Part shown: positions 38,703 through 51,137 of the stretch, one piece after another | Numbering within the stretch: position 1 is the first letter of the stretch | Layout: each line of letters starts with the position of its first letter | DNA from: Hyaloscypha bicolor E | Taxonomy: Eukaryota; Ascomycota; Leotiomycetes; Helotiales; Hyaloscyphaceae | Reading direction: 5' to 3' | Assembly (NCBI RefSeq): GCF_002865645.1 | Contig: NW_020194552.1 | Span: 1 to 64,000, forward strand | Length of the DNA: 64,000 bases | Notes under the pieces: model-generated | Database searches by the model: none | Told to the model about the DNA's origin: nothing | Seen by the model: the letters and a program-made list of their open reading frames with translations, nothing else | Made by a program: the position numbers and the translations under genes

Positions 38703-38907
38703 TGTGACGGCTGGCGTAAGGGCATGATCTGCCAAGGACAGGATATCGGAAACAGGCACAAAACGAAGCTAAGCCAGGATTGCTTGGACGGAACAATACT
38801 AAAGGTCGAGGCATCCTCCCTACTTTGTTCCATAGCTTAGTATTTTCCAATACATGAGATTCTTTGAACTTTGAGCCTTCGACCATTGCATTGATCCCGC
38901 CGTCACA
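38703..38907. mobile_element. 205-bp un-RIPed insert, probable solo LTR
   Basis: Normal base composition in the middle of a RIPed copia element. The ends are a 9-bp inverted pair, tgtgacggc (38,703) and gccgtcaca (to 38,907), giving TG...CA termini as in Ty3/gypsy LTRs. An exact 5-bp duplication aaagg flanks it (38,698-38,702 and 38,908-38,912). A 68-codon minus-strand frame inside has no domain. A short MITE with 5-bp duplications is the alternative. No similar copy was seen elsewhere in the window. Confidence 0.75.
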
Positions 38908-41900
38908 AAAGGAATTTTAATAAGTTTAAACTCTCGGAGATATTATACCTATATAAAACTCTTTAATATAATAGTATATTTATATAATAGAATAGTAATA
39001 CTAATATTATTATAAATACCTTATATATTATTATAAAGGAAAATATATAGTATATATAATTAAATAAGAATATATTAGTAGCTAGACTAGACCTTATTAA
39101 AGAATTAATTCTATTAGGCTTTATTACTTTTATAAAGAATAAGTATCTAGAACCTATTATTTTTAATATTTCTATATTATTATTTCCTTTATTACTTTCT
39201 TTACTATTATATTCTATATCTTTATTAGATTTATATACTAGTATAAAAGCTCTAGAAATAAATAGTATATTCCTACTAGTTTTATTACTATTATTATAAC
39301 TATATCTAAATAATTCCTAATTTCCCTTAATTATAAGACTTATTAGGGAAGTTACTAAAATTTATACTAAAAAGTAAAAATATAATAAATCTAATAGTAA
39401 TTTTAATTATAAACTCGCTATTTTTCTTAATATTTACTAATATATAAAGCTTTTATAAGAGATACTAATACGAGCTTTTCCTATTATACTAAAGAAACTA
39501 GCTCAAGATTACTTCTATAGTAACTAGCTCTCTTAATATATATATAAAGAGGCTTATATTAATATTTATAGCTTCTTTAAAGGCCCTGAATTCGAATATT
39601 AAAATTTAAATAAATGAAATACTATTATATTAGCTTCTATAATAGCTAAATTCCCGGAAAAAATAATATTTAAGACTATTTAACTACTAATTAATAAACT
39701 ATATTAATTATAGTATAGTCTTATATCTAACCTATATAATATTGAATTTCTCTATAATAAAATTATTACTTCTTATTAAGGCTTCCGGGCATATAGATAT
39801 ATAATCTCAGACTCTCTTATAAATCTCGGCTAATTTATTAATAAGCTCTAGTTATCTATTACTATATATAAAAGCAAATAATAAGCTAATCCCGAAACCT
39901 TTTTTACTAATTAATAATATTACTCTCAGAATTCTCTAAGCTATTATTTCTCTAGAAATTATTAATATAAACCCAGTTATAACTTCGGAACCCGTAATAA
40001 TTACTTTAAGTTTTATAATTATAATAATTATATCCTAAAGTTATATTTTATATATAAGAAGCTCAAATATTATTTATAGAAGTATATACTAGAGAAATAA
40101 GAGACTAAAAAGGCTTAATTTAGGAATAGAAATATCTATTAGTTTAGATCCCGAAATACCTATAACTTTAATAAATACTTTAGTAATACTTATATATAGT
40201 ATATTACTAAAGCTAAAAATAAAGAAAGTTATAAGAATAATAAAAATAAACTAGTAAATAATACTTTTAAGGCTTTATTAATAGAAATAAATAAAGAAAA
40301 GAAATATTATTCAAATTTCTATTTTATTTTAATTAAAAGCTTTTTAGCTATTCTTACTATTTCTATTCTGCTAATAACTATAACTAATACTCTTATAAAT
40401 AATCTTATTTTTCTTTTCCTTATATACTAGATAATAGGCAAAAACTATATATTAGAGCTTATTAAATCTTTAATAGAAAACGCCTAGACTTTTATAATTA
40501 ATAATATATTAAAATATAATACTTACTACTTTTACGGAATTATAATTAATACTAGAGTTTCTAGATACTTAATTACTAGTTCTAACTAATTTCAAGCTTT
40601 CTAGTAAACTAATAATAGTATTAAACTTAATAAAACTACTAAAGGTCAAGTTAATATCTAGTTTAGTATTAGATCTATATTTTCTATTAGATCTATAATA
40701 GTAAGTATACTAATTAGACAAATATAATTCTATATTATACTTTTAAAAACTTTATTTCTATTTAGCTTAGCTAATATAGACAAGCTAGAAGTTTACTTTA
40801 ATAATCTTACTAATTATCTTATTATTTTTATTAGAAAATACATACTTATAATATAATATTTCGGATATTCTTTCCTGCTTTAAAATACTATATTATAAGG
40901 CTTTATTTCCGAATTATTTATTTATAATTCCTGCTTTTTTATAAAAGTCGAATTATAATATCTATACTATTATTTTAGTTATTTATTTATTAGTAAGCTC
41001 CGAAATATACTAGAATAAGCAGGCTATAATATTAATATATAAGCCTTTAAATACTTTATAAAATACTATAAATAATACCAGAAATATAGCTAATTACCCG
41101 GATAATTTAAGTTTAATCTAAAAGATAATATTAGCTTTAATTATTCTATTATTATTAATATTTTCTATATTTTTAGTAAGCCTATACTTTATATTATTAA
41201 TAAAGGCGCTTAATATTAAGCCGGCTAATAGCTCTAGAATATTAGTATAATATATATCTGGAATATACTTAAGTAATACTAGATTAATAATTATTTAGGC
41301 CCTCCTAATTAAATTATAGCAGATACCGGAAAGTAGTTTACTAGTAAGAAGTTTACTTAGCTTATAAATACTATAGGAACTAAAGTTAAGATTATTTTTA
41401 TAGAAGCTTATAACTTTATTAGAATTATAGAATACTATTATAGCCCGATCTAATATACCCACCTTATTATTATAGCTAAAGTTAACGGAATTAATAAGAA
41501 TATTATATTTTAAATAGCTTTTAAGGCTATTAATAACTTTATAAGATCTAATAGTATTATCTTAACCCTTTTAGTTTATAGTACTTTATTTAAAATAACT
41601 AAATATAATACTATATTACTTATTATATTATAGTAATTAGCGGTATTTAAGAAAGTAATAATAGAAATTCAGAAGCTTTAAGCTAAATATCAAATTACGA
41701 ATACTTTAAATACCCGAAATAGTTCTAGTACTATTAATATTCACGAATTATTCCTAAATTCGAATATTCTTATTTAATATAAAAAGAATACTAGTTAATC
41801 TAATAGTTAGAATAAATCATATAAGCTAGTAGCTATTAATAAGAAGAACTATATACTAGCTTTATTATATAATAATACTACCTTTTATTTAACTTCTATA

Positions 41901-43938
41901 AAGCCCTTTTATATAGGGGATATTAAGGTTATTACTAATAACCCTAAACCTAAACCTAATCCGGAACCTAATAATAAGGCTAAAAGTAATATAGATATAA
42001 TTCCTTTTACTATTCCTATTATTTTACTAAAGTATAATAGAGAATACTCTTATAAGATCCCGGATATTATAGTATTCTTATAAGATAACGAATTATATAA
42101 GAATTCCCGTTAAGTTAAAGTTACTAGCTTTCTAGAAAAGAGTATATTTGAGATTATTTCTAGATCTTAGGTACTAAAGGAAATATATATCTTTAATTTC
42201 CGGTTTATTAACGAGATTAAGAATAAGGGTATAAAGAAAGAGCTTAAGAAATTAAGACTAGTTATTTAAGCCTATAATAATAGTAAGAAATATATAGTAT
42301 TAATATAATTACCTACTATTTAATATATTAGCTAAAGAATTATTCTTAGTATTATTACTATAATAATAAATATTATAAATTTATATTTATATAATATCTC
42401 GCAAGCTTATATCTAATTAATAACCTTACTTAATTATAATTTCTATATTAATTCATTTTATAAGCTTACTAGAGAGCTAAATCTAAAGAATAATTCTATT
42501 CTAAAGATTATAAAACTACTATATAATATACTAGAAGCTAGAAACTACTAGTTTAAAACTTATTATTCCTATTATATTAATAAGCTTTCTATAAAATAGT
42601 TAACTTATAATTCTTGCTTTTTTTATAATAAGTAATTCTTTGAAATTATTAGCCTTTAAACTAATAATATCTTATTTATTAGAACTAATGATTTTATAAA
42701 GGCAAAGTAACTAAAGTCTTATAAGACTAAGTTCTTGGCTAAAAAGTATGAATTCCTTACTTTTAATTATAATCTCAAGTTTAATAGAGGTATTATCTAT
42801 ATAAATACTATTAGAATTACTCTTATATAGAAATACTAGTATAAAAACCTCTAAATTATTTCTATGAAAAATATTATTATTATAAGTAATAAGAGTACTA
42901 TTTATTAAAACCTTTCTATTAAGGACTAATATATTACCTAATATACTAAAGAAGTATATATTATATTAGTCTATTAACTAGAAGCTTTATATAACCTATT
43001 AATTACTATTTAAGCTATTAAACCCTCGGAAACTAATATAAAGGTATTTAATAAGCGTATTTAATAGTAAATTAAGAATACTACTAAAGAACTAAGATTT
43101 ATAAAGCTAGTAAAAGAGTTCTTATATTTAATTATTTTTATAAATACTTTATTTATAAATAATAGAGATCTTTTTTTTTCAAATTAAATATATTTTAGTT
43201 CTAATAAATAGAACTAGATATACTAATATTATTTACTAGTTCTTTACTAAATATAAGAGAGTTACTAGAAGTATTCTAGCTTCAGAACTTTATAATATAG
43301 CTTACGGTTTTAATATAGGTACTTTAGTTAAATCTATAATTAATAAAGTACTAGAAATGAAATTACTACTAGTTATTTATACGGATTTAAAATTATTATA
43401 CGAATGCCTTATTAAATTAGGTACTACTCGAGAGAAATATTTAATAATTAATATAATATACCTTTACTAGGTATATAAATAATAAGAGATTACGGAAGTT
43501 AAATAGATTAAGGAAAAATCAAATCCTGCTAATTCTATAATAAAATCAAAGCTATTAAATACTCTCAAGCGCCTTATTAATACGAATATAATATAATTAG
43601 ATATAGAGAAATAAGTTAAATATAAATAGAGCAAGAAATAGACATATAAATAAGAGAATATATATAAAGATTTCTTTAGTATCTAGTATCTAGGCATCTA
43701 GTATCTAGGTATCTAGTATCTAAATATCTAATACTAGGCCGGATTAGGGAATATGAACTTATGGGATAGGAGGTCACGTATAAAAGACTGCGGCCTTTAG
43801 TATATAACTAAAACCTTAAAAATAATATAGATATATAGAGCGTTTAGGGAATCTGGTACTAGGCCAGATTAGAGAACTTATATATAATTAGAGAGAAGTA
43901 TTATTTTTTATTTTTCGTATTTTTTAGAGAGTTTCTAG

Positions 43939-44238
43939 TATTAGTATAGCTATTTCTTTAGGAGTTATATATATAGTTACGAGATATAAGATACGGGATA
44001 TAAGTAATAAGATATAGGTAATAGAATATGAAATACGGGATATAGTTATATAACCTCGCGTCCTATTAGTAACTCGATTAGTAGACTAGATTCTTTTAGG
44101 CTTAGTAGATTTAGGAATTATATATTAATATTATAATACTATAATCCCTACTTCTAAATAATAATAACTTTACTAATCTTATATAAATAATACTTTTATA
44201 CCTATATAATAGTACTATATATTACTAGTAAACTAATA
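43939..44238 (+). repeat. 3' LTR of copia copy 2
   Basis: 300 bp; pairs with 37,588-37,887 and, inverted, with the LTRs at 2307-2606 and 8315-8600. The CACGTG seen in the 5' LTR is TATATA here. Confidence 0.8.
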
Positions 44239-45239
44239 AATAAAATAACTAAATTAAAAGCCTTATAAAAGAAAAAAGAAATCTTATTAAATCTAATAAT
44301 TATTTCCGAAAATATTTAATAATATATAATTCTAGAAATCTTTTAGATATTAGATAAACTAGATTTATTTATTTAAAGCTTATCTTATACTAAAATACTT
44401 ACTTTTTTTTAAATATAATTATAGCTATTTTAAAAATATATATTAAAGCTTAGTTAGTATATTATATTTTTCTATTTCTATATAAAGGGAATTTCTTTTA
44501 TATAAAACCTATTTTTTAATTATAATATTATCTTATTACTAAAAACTAATTACTTTTTTAAAAAGCTAATATAATTTATTAATTCTTACTATTAATCTAT
44601 TTCTTATTATTAAATATTATTTAAATAATTAGAAAAGTATCTTTAATATTATATTTTTAATACTAATTTAGAATACTTGATTTTTCTATATTTTATATTA
44701 ACTTTAATATTAATTATTTCAAATTTAATAATAATATTATAAACCCTATTTATATTATTTTATAATTCTTTTTTTTATAATTTCCGAATTCTTTAATATT
44801 ACTTTCTTGAATATAAATATTATTTTAAAGTTCTAATTAACTAAATAGCTTTTTATTATATAAAATCGACTTTAATAAATATTAAATAAATGTAATTAGT
44901 TTTTAGAAAAGGCACGGATTTATTTTAGAAAAAGTAATATCTTATTCTAAGTTATTTTTTAATTCTATTATTCTATTTTATTTTTTATAATTATTTCTAA
45001 TTTATAATTATATTATCTCAAATATATCTAATTATTATATCTATTTTCTCTATTATATATATTATTATTTTAGTTTTATTTTTTTAATAAAAAAAAGAAT
45101 ACTCGAATATATATAATATTTTTATATAATTCAAATTTATTTCAATTTATTCTTTATTTTAGAAAATATTTAAAAGAAATTCTTATAATTTCAAAAACCT
45201 TTAATTTTATAACTTATAATTATTATATTAATAATATTT

Positions 45240-47670
45240 ATATAACCTTTTTAAAAATAATAAAATAGCTAAAAAAAAAACAGATTTCTTAAGCTAATAA
45301 AATATAATAGCTAGTTCTTATAAGCTATAGTATTATTAAAAGTCTATAAATTAATAATATTAAGGTTTAAAGTATTAAGGAAACTTAAGTAATTATAGAA
45401 GGCTTATTAATATTAGAGAAAATAGCTATAATTACCGAATTTAATACGAATATTCTAAATAAGCTAAATAATATATATAATAAGCTTTTAAAGTAGAAAG
45501 CCTTTATTAGAAACTAAATTAGACTAGAATTAACTAAGGAAAAACTAAAGAACTATTAAACTAATAATAGAGAATTCGAGAATATTATTAAAGGCATTAC
45601 TAAAAGCAAATAAAAGAAGCTTAATAAGATTAAAACTATAATAAATAATCTAAAAACTAAGAATTAGAATAAAATTATATTATATAATAAAACTTTTAGC
45701 TAATATATTAATAATATTTATAATAATCTTAATAAGAATATTTATAAAAAATTATATTTTTAAAAAAAATAAAAGCTTTAGTATATAAAGCTATTTAATT
45801 AATTAATAAAGCTATTTTAGAATATATTAAAAACAAAAAGTATTAAAATACTAGTATATTTATTAAATTAGATATTATTAAGGTATTTAAATATACTAAA
45901 GCTATTTCGAAACCTAGAGAATTATTTTTTAAGCTATTATTAGCTAATAATCTTAAAGCTAAATAATATATTTTTAATACTTCCGGAATTTTTATTAAAG
46001 AATATTATAATAATAAATCTTTTCCTGGCTTTTATAATAAATCTAGAAAATAGACTTCTATTATAATTTCTATAATAATTTAATTAGATCTAGCTAGTAA
46101 AATTAGTATTAAACTAATAAAGCCTATTACTAGTATTATTAGTAAAACTAGTAGAATTAGTAAAAAAAGAAAATAAACTAAGCCTAAAACTTTTAATAAA
46201 TAGTATAAATCTAGATACTAGTCTAAATATAAAATTAGTAAAATACTAGTAAATAAAAAAAATAAAAATAAGTAAAAGATATTATTTAGAAAGCCGAAAA
46301 CTAAAAGAAAGAAAATTAATAATATTAATAATATACCTAAATATTATACTTATAAAATACTAGCTAAATAGAAGCTAATATTTAGTTATTAGAATAACTA
46401 TATCTTTAAAAAGTTATATAATAGTATTCTAGAACTTATTTATAAATGAGAATATTATAGAATTACTAATAAATTTCTTAAGGCTTTTTATAAAATATAT
46501 CTTTAATAATTTACTAATATTTTCTTTATTTAAATAATTGAGATTAAGTTTATAAAAGTCTTAAAAATACTTACTAAAATCTATAAAGTTATTAAGAATA
46601 AAAAATATTTTTTTATTATTTAAATATATAAGAAAATACGGGATTTCTTTTTAAAAAATAAAGAAATTATAAAATATAAATATAAGTATTAGGTTTTTAA
46701 TTAATTTCGCTCAAATCTATAGCTCTAATTTAATATTATAGTTTCTATTCCTAAATCTAGTATTATTAATATAAGTATAAATAGTTATATTTATAAGAAA
46801 AATTACCTGAAATAGACTAAAAAGCTTAATATTTAAGAGCTTTTAATAAAAGAAATAAAAATACTATAATTTCACTTTTAAAAAATAAAGAATTAAATAA
46901 TAAAGAATTAAAAAATAAAGAATTAAAATATAAAGATTTAAATAATAGCTATTTTACCTTAGCCTTTTAACTTTTAATAATAGATCCTTTAATATAGCTT
47001 GGATTTTATAAAGTATTAGCTAAGTGCCCTATTTATCTAATTACTTATCTTTAGCTAGCCTAATATTATATTTCTAGAAATATTAATTACTATTAATATA
47101 ATAGAAATACTAATAATTTGGCTATTATTAAAGCTTTAAATAATAAGTTTTTCCTTAATAAAGAAAACCGAAATATTAGCTATATCTTCTTTATAGACTA
47201 TAAGAAAATAGCTTTTTTTAATAAAAAAGTTTTTAAGAATATTAATTACTTCTCTATTTATAATAATTTTAATATTAAAAATATAAAGAAATTAAATAAA
47301 TATCTAGTAAAAGAAATAGAAAAAAAGTATTTAAATATATAATACTTAATTAAATAAATAAATGCCTTTAGCTAGATAATTTATAAGTCTAAAATTATAG
47401 TTAAATACTAATTCTCGAATAAAATAGTAATTAAAAAATAGCTTAATAATAATCTATTATTCGAAAAGCCTTTTATTATAATTCTAATAAGCCTAGTTAT
47501 TATTTAGAATAGAATATACGAAAATAGAATTTTTTATAAAGTTATTAAAGCTTTTTATTAAGAGTTTTTTCTTTTTACTAAAGGCCGATTTAAAAATACT
47601 AAAGGAAATACGAAATTTAAAAAAGCTATTTATTTAGAATATATTAGTATAATCTATAAAAGCTAAAATT
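45240..47670 (+). pseudogene. Extra coding-like region of family C, downstream of integrase
   Basis: Reads on the plus strand as a long protein when RIP stops are ignored; the one stretch still open from an ATG is 74 codons at 47,118-47,342 (MAIIKALNNKFFLNKENRNI...). The same region occurs in copy 1 (1-664 with 968-2306), so it is a stable part of the element. It has a Lys/Asn-rich N-terminal part and no RT, integrase or zinc-knuckle pattern that I recognise. It could be a third ORF of the retroelement or a captured gene. No function assigned. Confidence 0.45.
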
Positions 47671-47947
47671 AACTAATAGTTAAAGGCAAATACTAAATAA
47701 TAAAAAGAACTATATTAAATTTAGTATAAGAATATAATTAAGCAAATTTAGATTATATTTAAATAAGTTCGAGAATATAAAATAAAACTATTTAATAATA
47801 ATAGATTATATTTCCGGTATATTAAAAAGAAACTAGAAATACTAATAAAAGAGAATTCTAACTATTTTATTATTTCGGATTCTAAATAGGAATTTTCTAT
47901 TATTTTTTAGTATTTAAAAAATAAATATAAATAAATAAAAGATTAAA

Positions 47948-48228
47948 TATAATATAATAAGCTATATTCTATTAAAATTATTTTATTTTAATAGTTTTAA
48001 TATTTTAGTTATATAGTAAAAACTATAGCTTTTTATATATAACTTATAGAAATTATATAAAAAAGCTAGTTTTTCTATAATTTTAGAAAATAATTCCTTT
48101 TTATATATTATATACTATTTATATTTTACTATTTATACTTTTAATCTTATTATTTTACTATTAAGTTGCGTTTTATATTCTAATATATTTTATATAAGTT
48201 TTTATTTTATTATAGTTTCTTTCTTATA
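47948..48228 (+). repeat. 3' LTR of family C copy 2
   Basis: About 281 bp, preceded by an A/G-rich run and followed directly by the remaining half of the gypsy A LTR. Confidence 0.75.
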
Positions 48229-48336
48229 TTAAGTAAAGTTATAATATATAACTTCGATTTATATTTTCTAATTTTAAATACCTAGCTAATTCTAATCTAA
48301 TTTCTATTAGTAATATATATTATAATAATTATAATA
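48229..48336 (-). repeat. Interrupted LTR of gypsy A copy 2, second piece
   Basis: Aligns with the second half of the LTR at 22,906-23,155 (from 'ttataatatataac' to 'attataata') and is followed by the target duplication taaat at 48,337-48,341. Confidence 0.8.
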
Positions 48337-49065
48337 TAAATTCTTTTAAGAAATAATTATAAGTTTTTTATTTCTTTTTTTTCCTTTTTATATAAATTTA
48401 GCTAAATATAATATAAACTAAATTTTAAAAAAAGATAATAAAAGTAAAGAGTTTTTTATATAGCTTAATATTATATATAATATATTTAATAAATATTATA
48501 CTAGAACTAATTTCTTTTCTTTTTATATTATAGCCTTAATTCTTAATTTAGGCTTTTATATAAAATATATTAAAGCTAATTAGCTAAAGAAATATATAAT
48601 TCTAGCTCTTATAAATATAAAGAAATTTTAGAAATATTTTAGAAATTAAATTATTTCTTTATTATTAAATAATATTATTTCTTTTTTATATAATAAAAAG
48701 CTATTTTAAGAGCTATTAGTATTTAATTTCTTTATTTAATTATATAATTTATAAATAAAAACAAATATAAGAATTATAATTTTCAGGAATTATATAATAT
48801 TAGTAAATAAAAGGCCTTAGTTTAGTAAAGCCAGAATATATAAAGGAAATACTAGCTAAGGCTTTTATTTATAGCTATTAATATTCTCTTAATTCTTCTA
48901 ATAAGTAATAAACTAGAAAAAGTTTTTTTTTAGAAATATATTATATAATAAGTTAAAATAAAAAGTAAATAGAAATAATAGAAATTAGAGAATATTTAAA
49001 ATATTAGAAAAAAACTAGAATCTTATAAATCTTTTTTAAAACTAGCTAGTTTAAAAGAAATATAT
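48337..49065 (+). pseudogene. hAT transposase relic, C-terminal part with dimerisation region
   Basis: Continues the transposase after the gypsy A insertion. The reading near 48,530-48,620 (ALILNLGF..KYIKAN, then KKYI..ALI.IKKF.KYF) fits the 'xAxxLNPxxKxxYxxxxWPxxW' region of fungal hAT transposases. About 48,872-48,930 reads AINILLILLISNKLEKVF, a RIP-altered match to the conserved hAT C-terminal 'AIDILSIPxMSxExERVF' signature, followed by KYQKKTRIL in the place of the final 'K.W..SGI' motif. Stops are present throughout. Confidence 0.65.
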
Positions 49066-49704
49066 GTTTTTTAAAACCTTTATATAATTAGAGAACTTTT
49101 TAGATATTATTTAAAATTCTAAATTTCCAAGCTATAATTCTTATTTAAAGGCTATCTTTTCTGCTTTAATTTTCTTTTCTTTATTAATATTATTACTATT
49201 TATATAAGAACTTCTTATTTCTTTTTATTTCTTATAATTATATTAATTATATAATAATAATATATTAAATAATCTAGCTTCTAGTAATAATTCTCTTATA
49301 TAGCCTTTTATTCTTATTTCTGGTCCTATAAATCTAAACTAGTAATAAGCTTTTAATTCTTAATTCTATTTATTATATAATAGCTAATATTTTTAAAGGC
49401 TTATTTCTTTTATTATTTTTAGTATTAGTAGTATTTCTAATCTTAATATAAACTAGCCTTTTTCTTAAGGCTAATAATTTATTTTCTTTATATAATACTT
49501 TATTCTTTATTATATAATAAAGCTAACTAGAATATAATACTATAATAATTAATAATAATAAGCCTTTACTTTTTCTAGCCAGAATATAATTATTAATTTA
49601 AATTATATTATAATTAGTTAAGTTCTTTTATAGTAATAGTTCTATATTAATACCTTTCTTATTTAATAAAAAGAAACTAATATAATAGCTATTTCTAGTA
49701 TAGG
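49066..49704. other. hAT 3' region, unidentified RIPed DNA
   Basis: AT-rich, no intact frame. A minus-strand reading (about 49,160-49,560) has a Lys/Arg-rich, coiled-coil-like character, but no family can be assigned. Confidence 0.35.
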
Positions 49705-50440
49705 CAAAAACTACTCAAGCTACTCAAGCTACTCTAGAATAATCTTGAGTAGAGTAGAATAGAGTTTAAATAGTATAATATAGTACTTGAATAGAGTAGA
49801 ATAAAGTACTACTTTAGAATAACTCAAGAATAATTATATACAAGTTATATAAATGTAATAAATCGATATTTATTTAATTATTAATAAATAAATAAGATAT
49901 ATATTAAGTAGTACTATATAATTTAAGCTAGAACTTATATAAGGCTATTTAAATACTACTTTTCTTCTATAAAAACCAGATTTCCCTCCTCGAAATCTTT
50001 CTTTTCCTGCTTTTTTTCTTCTCTTTTTACTTCTTCTAATTTGTCTTTAAATAACCCCCAGCTTTTTAAGTAAGATATTATCTTAAATATACTCTCATTA
50101 AGTCTATTATATAATTTAAATAATAAGAGTACCTTAAGAGAAGAGTTTGCCCTTAATAGCTAAGGAAGCCTAAGAATATATTAAGGTTCTAGCTTGCTTA
50201 CTAAGCCTTACTATTACTTAATTAGATAGTATAGTAGTACTAGACTCGGGCTACCCCGGAGCCTTACCTAATTAGGCTAATATATCACGTGTAGTATTAC
50301 GTATAGTATTACGTATATACTACTCAACTACTCTAGAATATTCTAGAGTAGTTAAATAAAGTATTAAATAGAATATAAGTAGTAAGAAATTTATTTGAGT
50401 AGAATATAAGTAGGGCCCACTACTCTACTCTACTTTACTT
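49705..50440. repeat. RIPed dispersed repeat related to 15,952-16,150
   Basis: 49,705-49,830 carries repeated ctactcaagctactc and gagtagagtagaa motifs; 50,183-50,440 aligns in order with 15,952-16,150, including ccttacctaattaggcta and agggcccactactctactc. It lies within the hAT 3' region, so it is probably another nested insertion; no boundaries or duplication could be fixed. Confidence 0.5.
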
Positions 50441-50637
50441 ATTTCCCATACTAGCTATTTCTTATATTATATATATTTATATAGGATTTAATAATATTAT
50501 TTTCCTTAAATATATCCGGATTATAGGTATATAGAATAGTTACTATAGTAATTATAAGTGGCTAGATTATATTATAAGCTATTACTAGAAAAGAAATAAT
50601 AGTAGTAATAGAGAGATTAGTATAGGAAGTTATAAAG

Positions 50638-50937
50638 GATATAGTAGATATAGTAGATATAGTAGATATAGTAGATATAGTAGATATAGTAGATATAGTA
50701 GATATAGTAGATATAGTAGTATAGTGATATAGTAGATATTAGTAGATATTAGTAGATATTAGTAGATATAGGATTATAGTAGATATTAGTTAGATATAGT
50801 AGAATTATATAGTAGATATAGTAGATATAGTAGAGTAGATATAGTAGATATAGTAGATATAGTAGATATAGTAGATATAGTAGGTATAGTAGATATAGCA
50901 GATATAGTAGATATAGTAGATATAGTAGAAGTAGTAG
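50638..50937. repeat. 9-bp microsatellite-like array (gatatagta)n
   Basis: About 300 bp of near-uniform gatatagta units with a less regular middle (about 50,710-50,790). Near the right end of the hAT element. Confidence 0.95.
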
Positions 50938-51137
50938 GGATAGCTATATAAAGTAAGAATGAATTATATAATATAGTATAATAAGAAAGACTTCTCGTAA
51001 TAATAGAGTTACTTGTAGTAGTACTATGGCTTAATAAAGGCCTTTCTGAGGTTATATAATGGTTTTTAGCCTCTTAATAGCATAATTAATGGAAGTCTTT
51101 GCAAAATAACGAGAATCTATAGGGATTAGCTTGCTTA

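Larger units (their letters stand above)
37588..44238 (+). mobile_element. RIP-degraded Ty1/copia retrotransposon, copy 2
   Basis: LTRs of 300 bp at 37,588-37,887 and 43,939-44,238, the same family as 2307-8600 but opposite in orientation. Plus strand order fits copia: gag-like/zinc region about 38.5-40.3 kb, integrase about 41.2-41.6 kb (ADTGKQFTSKKFTQL), a linker, then RT about 42.16-42.72 kb (LYLRDISQAYVQS; the YxDD region is SLQTNNILF near 42,650). Flanks gttat (37,583-37,587) and aataa (44,239-44,243) do not form a duplication. Interrupted at 38,703 by a solo-LTR-like insert. Confidence 0.85.
28616..48228 (+). mobile_element. Ty3/gypsy-type family C (copy 2), with a copia element inside
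   Basis: LTRs at 28,616-28,942 and 47,948-48,228, inserted in the right LTR of gypsy A with a short duplication (ctaa, 28,612-28,615; ttaa, 48,229-48,232, one C-to-T apart). Subtracting the copia element (37,588-44,238) leaves roughly 13 kb, long for a fungal gypsy element. The plus strand reads a gag-like region (29.9-31.2 kb), gypsy RT, RNase H and integrase (33-36.8 kb), and then more coding-like sequence (45.2-47.7 kb) before the 3' LTR. Fully RIP-inactivated. Confidence 0.75.
22906..48336 (-). mobile_element. Ty3/gypsy family A (copy 2), split by nested insertions
   Basis: Left LTR 22,906-23,155. The right LTR begins at about 28,465, is interrupted at 28,615/28,616 and resumes at 48,229-48,336. 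The target duplication taaat is perfect (22,901-22,905 and 48,337-48,341) although 25 kb apart, which proves that everything between entered later. The interior aligns throughout with copy 1 (9825-15,937) in the same orientation; the RT YLDD region lies on the minus strand near 25,600-25,650. More heavily RIPed than copy 1. The insertion lies within the hAT transposase. Confidence 0.85.

Noticed and set aside
38680..38886. 68-codon minus-strand frame as a gene
   Set aside because: It lies across the edge of the 205-bp solo-LTR-like insert and has no domain.
47118..47342. 74-codon frame as a real gene
   Set aside because: It is a short surviving stretch of the RIPed extra region of family C; the frame around it is full of stops.
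21540..51000. AT-rich block as a regional centromere
   Set aside because: It is explained by one hAT locus with nested insertions and precise target duplications, flanked closely by genes.
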